Source: DATEPR01 sp036503065 (GTDB taxonomy: Bacteria > Actinomycetota > Actinomycetes > Mycobacteriales > Pseudonocardiaceae). Taken from it: a stretch of DNA of 6,458 nt. The stretch lies in assembly GCA_036503065.1 (NCBI GenBank), contig DASXXM010000024.1:1-6458 (forward strand), given 5' to 3'. Below the pieces are notes generated by a model. That model was not told where the DNA came from. It saw only the letters and a list, made by a program, of their open reading frames with translations, and searched no databases. This document shows, in pieces, positions 1-5,251 of the stretch (position 1 is its first letter; each line of letters starts with the position of its first letter). The translations under genes and the position numbers were made by a program.

Positions 1-1125
1 GCCGAACAGGACGTGGCGATCGGTGTCCGGCTCGCGCTGCCGCACCGCAAACGCCGCGACCCGTTCGACGAGCCGGGCCTGGACGACGACCAACTGACCG
101 AAGCCCTGCGCGACGCCGCCGACCAACTCGACCAACCCACCCCCGATCCCGACCCGGACCCCGACGGCGACCAAGCCCCATCGCCCGACGACTCCGACGG
201 CGCGCCGGACCAACGGCCCGCACCCGACGGCGCGCCGGATCAGGACGCCAACGGCGAATCCCCGGCCAACGGCGCGCCCGACCGGCGGCCCGCGCCCGAG
301 CAGCCACCGGCCGCGCCCGCGCCGTCCTTTCGTGCTCGGCTGCTGCGGGTGCCCGGTGTCGGCGAAGGCGCACCCGGCCGGCGGTCGCGCGCCCGCGCCG
401 GGTTCGGCCGGACGGTGCGGGCCGCCGACGTCGGCTCGACGGACGGCGCCGGCCTGCACCTGATCGGCACGCTGTCCGCGGCAGCGCCCTACCAGCGGGA
501 TCGCGGCCGGACCGGCCCTGGACTGCGGTTGCGCGGGTCCGACGTGCGGCGGGCGGTGCGCGAGGGCAAGGAGGGCAACCTGGTGCTGTTCGCCGTCGAC
601 GCGTCCGGCTCGATGGCCGCCCGCGCCAGGATGTCCGCCGTGACCGGGGCTGTGCTGTCGCTCCTTTCCGATGCGTACCAACGCCGGGACAAGGTCGGTG
701 TGGTGACCTTCCGGGGGACCGGCGCCGAGGTCGCGCTGCCGCCGACGTCGTCGGTGGACGCGGCGGCCCGACGCCTGCGCGGCCTGCGGACCGGCGGCCG
801 GACGCCGTTGTCCGACGGCCTGTTGCGGGCCCGCAGGGTCCTGGCCGCCGAACGGCTCCGCGATCCCCGCCGTCGGGCCCTGTTGATCGTGCTCACCGAT
901 GGGCGGGCCACCGCGACCAGCACCGGCGGCGACCCGGTGGCCGACGCGCAGCGCGCGGCCGGACTCCTGGCCTCGGACGGCATCGCGTCGATCACGGTGG
1001 ACTGCGAGCACGGTCCGGTGCGCCTCGGCCTGGCCGCCCGGCTGGCCGGGGCGCTCGGTGGTCCGTGTCTGACGTTGGCCCAGCTGTCCGCCGACCAGGT
1101 CGCTCTGGTCGCCCGGGCCGCATGA
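1..1125 (+). CDS. ChlD/BchD-like metal chelatase subunit, C-terminal part (5' truncated)
   Basis: The reading frame is open from base 1, so the true start and the expected N-terminal AAA+ ATPase domain lie upstream; the GTG at 13 is internal. The 374 visible residues (numbered from base 1) begin with the end of the AAA+ region (a basic HRKRRDPFDEPG stretch). A linker rich in Asp, Pro, Ala and Gly follows at about residues 41-103, then a VWA domain from about 180 to the end. The MIDAS metal site is complete: D200-A-S202-G-S204, T268 in GGRTPLSDG, and D300 in LTDGRAT. In this family the AAA+ and VWA parts form the ATP-driven motor of a magnesium or cobalt chelatase. With cobO 12 bases downstream, cobalt insertion together with a CobN-type large subunit is the likely role, though CobN is not visible here. 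The same chelatase-cobO-cobB order is known in mycobacteria. A magnesium-chelatase role cannot be excluded from sequence, but there are no chlorophyll genes nearby. Confidence 0.9.
   Translation, partial: AEQDVAIGVRLALPHRKRRDPFDEPGLDDDQLTEALRDAADQLDQPTPDPDPDPDGDQAPSPDDSDGAPDQRPAPDGAPDQDANGESPANGAPDRRPAPEQPPAAPAPSFRARLLRVPGVGEGAPGRRSRARAGFGRTVRAADVGSTDGAGLHLIGTLSAAAPYQRDRGRTGPGLRLRGSDVRRAVREGKEGNLVLFAVDASGSMAARARMSAVTGAVLSLLSDAYQRRDKVGVVTFRGTGAEVALPPTSSVDAAARRLRGLRTGGRTPLSDGLLRARRVLAAERLRDPRRRALLIVLTDGRATATSTGGDPVADAQRAAGLLASDGIASITVDCEHGPVRLGLAARLAGALGGPCLTLAQLSADQVALVARAA
199..300 (+). repeat. Degenerate in-frame repeat in the chelatase linker
   Basis: Three copies of a unit encoding G-A-P-D are visible. 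The units at 199-228 and 271-300 encode GAPDQRPAPD and GAPDRRPAPE. A shortened copy at 229-240 encodes GAPD. Just before them, about 145-171, is a DPDPDPDGD stretch. The repeat joins the AAA+ and VWA parts and is probably a flexible acidic spacer. Such linkers vary greatly in length between relatives, and I infer slippage or unequal recombination as the source. Confidence 0.7.
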
Positions 1126-1126
1126 G

Positions 1127-1133
1127 CGGAGGT
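1127..1133 (+). promoter_or_regulatory. Ribosome binding site for cobO
   Basis: A GGAGG core at 1128-1132 sits 5 bases before the GTG at 1138. It supports the GTG start, which also gives the N-terminus MPQG usual for actinobacterial CobO. It lies within the 12 bases between the chelatase stop and cobO. Confidence 0.75.
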
Positions 1134-1137
1134 CGTT

Positions 1138-1752
1138 GTGCCACAAGGGAAACCCGAGACGGTGCCGGTGGACGGGCTGACCACCCGCCAGCGCCGCAAC
1201 CGCCCGCTGCTGATCGTGCACACGGGTGAGATGAAAGGAAAGTCGACGGCCGCGTTCGGCCTGGCGTTGCGGGCGTGGCACCAGGGCTGGTCGATCGGCG
1301 TGTTCCAGTTCGTGAAGTCGGCGAAGTGGAAGGTGGGCGAGGAGGCCGCGTTCCGCGCGCTGGGCAAGGTGCACGAGCAGACCGGCGAAGGCGGCCCGGT
1401 GGAGTGGCACAAGATGGGTGAAGGTTGGTCCTGGACCCGCAGGCACGGCACCGACGACGACCACGCGGCTGCGGCCAGGGAGGGCTGGCAGGAGATCGCC
1501 CGACGCCTGGCCGCCGAACAGCACGGCATGTACGTGCTGGACGAGTTCACGTATCCGATGCACTGGGGCTGGGTCGACGTGCACGAGGTCGTGGCGACGC
1601 TGGCCGAGCGCCCCGGCGCCCAACACGTCGTGATCACCGGCCGCAACGCGCCGCAGGAACTGGTCGACGCGGCCGATCTGGTGATGGCGACCACCAAGGT
1701 GAAACACCCGATGGACGCGGGCCAGAAAGGCCAGCGGGGCATCGAATGGTGA
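1138..1752 (+). CDS. cobO: Cob(I)yrinic acid a,c-diamide adenosyltransferase CobO
   Basis: This 204-residue protein transfers the 5'-deoxyadenosyl group of ATP to the cobalt of reduced corrinoids (EC 2.5.1.17), a cytoplasmic step after cobalt insertion and a,c-amidation. It is the CobA/CobO/BtuR type. The P-loop-like nucleotide site is at residues 29-37 (TGEMKGKST), followed by AAFGLALRAW. Other family marks are FQFVKSAKWKVGEE at about 57-70, VLDEFTYPMHWGWVD in the second half, and a C-terminal HPMDAGQKGQRGIEW block that matches the usual family ending. Length is normal for the family. The GTG start is fixed by a good ribosome binding site and the conserved MPQG start. The gene follows the chelatase by 12 bases, so the two are probably co-transcribed. 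The middle of the P-loop reads E-M, where many relatives have A-G or N-G; K33, G34, K35 and S36 are all present, so activity is expected. Confidence 0.97.
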   Translation: MPQGKPETVPVDGLTTRQRRNRPLLIVHTGEMKGKSTAAFGLALRAWHQGWSIGVFQFVKSAKWKVGEEAAFRALGKVHEQTGEGGPVEWHKMGEGWSWTRRHGTDDDHAAAAREGWQEIARRLAAEQHGMYVLDEFTYPMHWGWVDVHEVVATLAERPGAQHVVITGRNAPQELVDAADLVMATTKVKHPMDAGQKGQRGIEW

Positions 1753-1759
1753 CGGCGAC

Positions 1760-1900
1760 ATGACCGCGACCCGCGTCGTGGTCCGGGCCGGCCACGGCCC
1801 CAGGGCTGATGCGCAACGAAGACCCCCCGCGTCGGTTTCCGGCAGCGGCGGAAAGGCAGGCGGCGAACCGTTGTCCGCTGGCAGGGGCGTCCGATGGTGA
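1760..1900 (+). CDS. Doubtful small open frame (46 codons)
   Basis: An ATG at 1760 opens a frame that ends with TGA at 1898-1900, overlapping the first codons of cobB (ATG at 1894). The product would be a basic, glycine-rich peptide starting MTATRVVVRAGHGPR. I recognise no family. By my count the first 15 codons all end in G or C, but the later codons drift (AGA, CGA, CAA, GTT, GCA) and third-position G/C falls to about three quarters over the whole frame. No clear ribosome binding site precedes the ATG. If translated, it could act as a coupling or leader peptide for cobB, but a chance open frame in G+C-rich spacer is more likely. Confidence 0.15.
   Translation: MTATRVVVRAGHGPRADAQRRPPASVSGSGGKAGGEPLSAGRGVRW
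1775..1800 (+). other. Two overlapping, mutually exclusive hairpins after cobO
   Basis: Bases 1775-1783 can pair with 1790-1798 (nine pairs, two of them G-U, six-base loop). Alternatively, 1785-1790 (GGGCCG) can pair perfectly with 1795-1800 (CGGCCC) around a four-base loop. The two forms share bases and cannot coexist. They lie about 23-48 bases after the cobO stop. No T-run follows, so a classical terminator is not supported. In such G+C-rich DNA, chance pairing is common. Confidence 0.35.
1836..1854 (+). other. Candidate hairpin upstream of cobB
   Basis: TTTCCG at 1836-1841 is perfectly complementary to CGGAAA at 1849-1854 around a seven-base loop. It lies 39 bases before the cobB ATG. 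The stem is short, so this is only a candidate structure. Confidence 0.3.
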
Positions 1901-3321
1901 TCACGACACCGCGGGTGGTGATCGCGGCGCCCGCGTCCGGTGCTGGCAAGACCACCATCGCCACCGGGTTGCTGGGCGCGTTGACCGCGCGCGGCCGTCG
2001 GGTGGCTCCGTTCAAGGTCGGGCCGGACTACATCGATCCCGGTTACCACGCGATCGCCGCCGGCCGGCCCGGTCGCAACCTTGATCCGGTGCTGGTCGGC
2101 GAGGACCGGGTCGGGCCGTTGTTCGCGCATGGCGTGGCCGGTGCGGACCTGGCGGTGGTCGAGGGTGTGATGGGGCTGTTCGACGGGCGCGGCGGTACGG
2201 CCGGGTTCGGGTCGACCGCGCATGTGGCCCGGCTGTTGGACGCGCCGGTGTTGCTGGTGGTCGACGCGCGTGGGCAGGGACGGAGCCTGGCCGCGCTGCT
2301 GCACGGTTTCCGCGGCTACGAGCCCACTGTGCGGCTGGCCGGTGTCGTGCTCAACCAGGTCGGCTCGCCGCGCCATGAACGGGTGCTGCGCGAGGCCTGC
2401 GCGGAGATCGGCCTGCCGGTGCTGGGCGCGGTGCCACGCGGTGCCGAGGTCGCACTGCCGTCCCGGCACCTGGGGCTCGTGCCGGCTGCTGAGCACGGTG
2501 AGTCGGCTCGGCGGGCGGTCGCGGCCATGGCCGAGCTGATCACACGATCGGTGGATCTCGATGCCGTACTCCGGCTGGCCGCGACCGCGGGTCCAGCGGC
2601 CGCGACCGCCTGGGATCCGGTGTCGGAGATCCGATCGGTAGCCGAGGCAGGGTCGGCGGTGTCCGGTGAGCAGGGGCAGGCTGGCTCGCTATCTGGGTTC
2701 GGGCGGCGGCCGGTGGTCGCCGTTGCGGGGGGTGCCGCTTTCACGTTTGGTTATGCAGAGCATGTCGAACTCCTTGTTGCCGCTGGTGCGCACGTTGCCG
2801 TCGTTGATCCGCTGCGGGACGAGGCGTTGCCGACTGGTGTGGCAGCGCTCGTTCTGCCGGGCGGGTTTCCCGAGCAGCACGTGCCTTCGCTCTCTGAAAA
2901 CACCAAGCTGCGCGCGGAGGTTGCATCCTTCGCTCGATCGGGTGGCATTGTTCAGGCCGAATGCGGTGGTCTGCTTTATCTGCTAGATCGCCTCGAGGGT
3001 TTGCCGATGTGCGGCGTGCTGCCGGGGACGGCCGAGATGTCCGGCACGCTCGCGCTCGGCTATCGGGATGCCGTGGCCGCCACCGATTCCGTCGCCCACC
3101 GCGTCGGGGAACGCCGGACCGGACACGAGTTCCACCGCACTCGGGTGACCGCCGCCGACGCGACACCCGCCTGGCATTGGCGCGACCACGACGGCCAACC
3201 ACACCGCGAAGGCTTCGTCCGGGACCAGGTGCACGCCTCCTACTTGCACACGCATCCCGTCGGCAGCCCGGAGACCGTGGCCCGGCTGGTCGGAAGGGCA
3301 AGCCAATGGCCCCTCGGCTGA
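1894..3321 (+). CDS. cobB: Cobyrinate/hydrogenobyrinate a,c-diamide synthase CobB (CbiA family)
   Basis: This 475-residue enzyme amidates the a and c carboxylates of the corrin ring using glutamine and ATP (EC 6.3.5.9 or 6.3.5.11). It has two domains. The N-terminal dethiobiotin-synthetase-like ATPase carries the P-loop at about 13-21 (PASGAGKTT), then KVGPDYIDPGYH and VEGVMGLFDG. The C-terminal class I glutamine amidotransferase domain has LPGGFPE, the catalytic cysteine C357 in AECGGLLYL, and the family HASYLHTHP block at 447-455. Between them, about residues 228-270 form a variable Ala/Gly/Ser-rich linker. The ATG at 1894 is the first possible start in this frame after an upstream stop, with AGGGG six bases ahead. 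The gene follows a 141-bp gap after cobO, and its end overlaps cobI by 16 bases. Third-position G/C drops sharply at about 2701-3000, covering much of the amidotransferase domain. The frame and key residues stay intact there, so the gene should be functional. Confidence 0.96.
   Translation: MVITTPRVVIAAPASGAGKTTIATGLLGALTARGRRVAPFKVGPDYIDPGYHAIAAGRPGRNLDPVLVGEDRVGPLFAHGVAGADLAVVEGVMGLFDGRGGTAGFGSTAHVARLLDAPVLLVVDARGQGRSLAALLHGFRGYEPTVRLAGVVLNQVGSPRHERVLREACAEIGLPVLGAVPRGAEVALPSRHLGLVPAAEHGESARRAVAAMAELITRSVDLDAVLRLAATAGPAAATAWDPVSEIRSVAEAGSAVSGEQGQAGSLSGFGRRPVVAVAGGAAFTFGYAEHVELLVAAGAHVAVVDPLRDEALPTGVAALVLPGGFPEQHVPSLSENTKLRAEVASFARSGGIVQAECGGLLYLLDRLEGLPMCGVLPGTAEMSGTLALGYRDAVAATDSVAHRVGERRTGHEFHRTRVTAADATPAWHWRDHDGQPHREGFVRDQVHASYLHTHPVGSPETVARLVGRASQWPLG
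3292..3298 (+). promoter_or_regulatory. Ribosome binding site for cobI, inside cobB
   Basis: GGAAGGG sits within the last cobB codons, seven bases before the ATG at 3306. It decides the cobI start: the same frame is open from further upstream, but only this ATG gives a normal CobI N-terminus. Confidence 0.7.
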
Positions 3322-4058
3322 TCGGCGTCGGCGTCGGCCCCGGCGATCCCGAACTGCTGACCCTGGCCGGGCTCAGGGCGCTCCGTACCACCGATCGCGT
3401 GTTCGTGCCCGTGCTGGCGGCGGACGAACAGGGCAGGGCGGAGTCCGTGGTCCTGGCCCACACCGACAACGCCGTCGAACGGCTGGTGTTCGCGCTGGCC
3501 GATCCGGTCGCCGGCCCGCAACAACGCCGCAGGCGGCACTGGGACGCGGCCGCCGAGCGGGTGGCCGAGCACCTGACCGGACACGAGAGCGCGGTGTTCG
3601 CCACCATCGGCGACCCCACGATCTACTCCACCTTCGGCTATCTCGCCGCGACCGTGCGCGAGCTCGTGCCGAACGTGATCATCAGCACCATTCCGGGCAT
3701 TACCGCCATGCAGGCCGCCGCCAGTGCCGCCGGCATCACCCTCGTCGAGGGCGTCGAACCACTGACCGTACTGCCGGTTGCGCGCAACGTGACCGCCGTG
3801 GCGGCTGCGCTGGGCCGACACGGTACGGTCGTCGCCTACAAGGGCGGGCGGCGGCTGCGCGAGCTGCGTGCGGAGATCGAGCGGGCCGGCGCTTTGGACC
3901 GAGCGGTGTACGCGGAACACCTGGGCACCGAGGACGAGCGGGTCCTGCCGCTGTCCGAGGTGGCTCTGTCCGAAGTGGATGGCGGAGTCGGCGGGGCGCC
4001 GTACCTGTCGACGATCGTGGTGATTCCGCCGCGTGGAGGAAGAGGAGAACAGCTATGA
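3306..4058 (+). CDS. cobI: Precorrin-2 C20-methyltransferase CobI
   Basis: This 250-residue protein methylates C-20 of precorrin-2 with S-adenosylmethionine to give precorrin-3A (EC 2.1.1.130 in the aerobic route; the anaerobic CbiL acts on the cobalt form). It belongs to the tetrapyrrole methylase family. The glycine-rich N-terminal loop is GVGVGPGDPELLT at residues 7-19. The IGDPTIYSTFGYL block, with G102-D-P, and the IPGITAMQAAAS block, from I129, are both typical CobI/CbiL signatures. Although the frame is open from further upstream, the family N-terminus MAPRLIGVG begins at the ATG at 3306, backed by a good ribosome binding site. The gene overlaps the end of cobB by 16 bases and shares an ATGA with cobM, so coupled translation is likely. 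Here CobI stands alone; in mycobacteria it is fused to CobJ, and no cobJ is seen in this window. Confidence 0.95.
   Translation: MAPRLIGVGVGPGDPELLTLAGLRALRTTDRVFVPVLAADEQGRAESVVLAHTDNAVERLVFALADPVAGPQQRRRRHWDAAAERVAEHLTGHESAVFATIGDPTIYSTFGYLAATVRELVPNVIISTIPGITAMQAAASAAGITLVEGVEPLTVLPVARNVTAVAAALGRHGTVVAYKGGRRLRELRAEIERAGALDRAVYAEHLGTEDERVLPLSEVALSEVDGGVGGAPYLSTIVVIPPRGGRGEQL
4035..4047 (+). promoter_or_regulatory. Strong ribosome binding site for cobM
   Basis: A long purine run with GGAGGA followed by GAGGAG ends seven bases before the cobM ATG at 4055, inside the last cobI codons. It is the strongest such site in the window and suggests efficient initiation in addition to stop-start coupling at the ATGA. 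Confidence 0.8.
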
Positions 4059-5239
4059 CCGGTCGGGTCTCGTTCGTCGGAGCCGGACCAGGTGCGGCCG
4101 ATCTCATCACGTTGCGCGGCGCCAAACGGATCGCCGAGGCGGACATCGTGGTGTGGGCGGCCAGCCTGGTCGACCCGCAGTGCGTGCGGGAACATGCCCG
4201 GCCGGACGCGGAGCTGATCGACTCGTCGCGGATCACCCATGAGGACGTGTTGGCGGTCTACCGGCGGGCGGCAGCGGATCGGCTCACGGTGGCCAGGGTG
4301 CATTCCGGTGATCCGTCGCTGTGGGGCGCGGTCCAGGAGCAGTACGACAGCTGCCAGCGTCTCGGTCTGGAAGTCGAGATCGTGCCCGGTGTGTCGGCGT
4401 TCTCGGCGGCGGCGGCCATCGTCGGTCGCGAGCTGACCGTGCCGGAGGTGGCCCAGTCGGTGATCCTGACCCGGCTGGAGGGCGGCAAGACGCCGATGCC
4501 CGACGGGGAGCACATCCGCGAGTTCGCCCGCCACGGCACCACGATGGCGGTCTTCCTGTCCGCCGCGCGCAGCGGTCAACTCGTCGACGAGCTGCGTGCC
4601 GGCGGTTACCCGGACGACACGCCGGTGGTGGTGGCCTACAAGGTGACCTGGCCGGACGAGCTGATCCTGCACACCACCATCGGCGAGCTGGCCGAGACGG
4701 TCAAGCAGCACAAGCTGTGGCGCCACACGCTGTTCCTGGTGGGCAAGGCGTTGCGGGCCGAGGGCACCCGATCGCACCTGTACCACGCGGGCCACTTCCA
4801 CACCTACCGCAAGGCCGACCCGGCGGCCCGGCGCGAGCTGCGCGCCACCCAGGCCGGTGACAGCAGCGCCGAGGACACCAAGGCCAGGGCCGGCTGGCCG
4901 ATGCAGACCAGCCGGTCGGGCTGGGCGACGGCCCGGGTCAAGGACGCGGACTCCGGCGGCCAGGAGTCGGTCGCGGCCTGGTCCGCGGTGCGCGGCTGGC
5001 AGGAGACGGCGCGGTCGGCCACCCGGAGCGGCTACCGGAAGCCGCTGACCGACGCGCCACGCCCGGTCCGCCCGGTGCCGGCCGACCAGGAGACGCTCGC
5101 GCTGGAGTCGACGCCCCAGGAACCCGAGCCCCAGCAACCAAAGCCTCAGCTGGCCGCCGTGCCGGAACGGCCGCGCCAGCAACGCCAGGCGCAGGCCAAG
5201 AAGACCGGCCAGAAGCGCAAGCCGGGTGCGAAAGCCTGA
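4055..5239 (+). CDS. cobM: Precorrin-4 C11-methyltransferase CobM with long C-terminal tail
   Basis: CobM methylates C-11 of precorrin-4 using S-adenosylmethionine to give precorrin-5 (EC 2.1.1.133; anaerobic counterpart CbiF). The catalytic core spans about residues 1-253. It has VGAGPGAADLITLRG near the N-terminus, HSGDPSLWGA from H83, VPGVSAFSAAAA from about 110, VAYKVTWPDE in the second half, and a normal ending at YHAGHFHTYRK. Family members usually stop near 250 residues. This one continues to 394. The extra part contains W281, W290, W309, W315 and Y327, mostly in R-x-G-aromatic settings, then a Pro/Gln/Glu-rich stretch (about 335-375) and a Lys/Arg-rich end (about 372-393). Codons in the tail keep strong third-position G/C, so it looks like genuine coding sequence and not stop-codon read-through into spacer. 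I recognise no domain in it. The ATG at 4055 overlaps the cobI stop (ATGA), and cobL follows after 12 bases. Confidence 0.95.
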   Translation: MTGRVSFVGAGPGAADLITLRGAKRIAEADIVVWAASLVDPQCVREHARPDAELIDSSRITHEDVLAVYRRAAADRLTVARVHSGDPSLWGAVQEQYDSCQRLGLEVEIVPGVSAFSAAAAIVGRELTVPEVAQSVILTRLEGGKTPMPDGEHIREFARHGTTMAVFLSAARSGQLVDELRAGGYPDDTPVVVAYKVTWPDELILHTTIGELAETVKQHKLWRHTLFLVGKALRAEGTRSHLYHAGHFHTYRKADPAARRELRATQAGDSSAEDTKARAGWPMQTSRSGWATARVKDADSGGQESVAAWSAVRGWQETARSATRSGYRKPLTDAPRPVRPVPADQETLALESTPQEPEPQQPKPQLAAVPERPRQQRQAQAKKTGQKRKPGAKA

Positions 5240-5244
5240 GGAGG
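5240..5244 (+). promoter_or_regulatory. Ribosome binding site for cobL
   Basis: GGAGG begins directly after the cobM stop codon and lies seven bases before the ATG at 5252, supporting that start and re-initiation by ribosomes finishing cobM. Confidence 0.75.
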
Positions 5245-5251
5245 CGCGGCA

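Larger units (their letters stand above)
1753..1893 (+). other. cobO-cobB intergenic gap with candidate hairpins
   Basis: This is the only sizeable gap between genes in the window (141 bp). cobB cannot be extended into it. Its frame is open upstream to a TGA at 1807-1809, but no ATG, GTG or TTG occurs in that frame before 1894. No convincing promoter and no conserved cobalamin-riboswitch core were found by eye. The gap holds inverted repeats (listed separately) and a 46-codon open frame of doubtful meaning. Confidence 0.7.

Noticed and set aside
1122..1137. ATG at 1122 overlapping the chelatase stop as a possible cobO start
   Set aside because: It is in a different frame from cobO, whose GTG at 1138 has a proper ribosome binding site and the conserved MPQG start.
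1145..1173. AAGGGAAACC followed by CGGTGCCGGTG, reminiscent of a riboswitch element
   Set aside because: It encodes the conserved N-terminus of CobO and has no matching downstream box; a chance likeness.
1785..1800. Rho-independent terminator after cobO
   Set aside because: The stem is perfect but short, no T-run follows, and a competing pairing exists; kept only as a candidate hairpin.
489..2015. Long minus-strand open frame opposite the chelatase, cobO and the start of cobB
   Set aside because: It lies opposite well-identified genes, gives a low-complexity Arg/Ser/Pro-rich product and crosses gene borders. Such frames are common opposite G+C-rich codons.
2322..2334. CCCACTGTGCGG resembling the conserved box of the cobalamin riboswitch
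   Set aside because: It lies inside cobB coding sequence for conserved-looking protein and lacks the rest of the riboswitch core nearby.
2961..3305. Upstream extension of cobI to an ATG at 2961
   Set aside because: It would overlap cobB by more than 350 bases and give an arginine-rich N-terminus foreign to the family. The ATG at 3306 has a good ribosome binding site and the normal CobI start.
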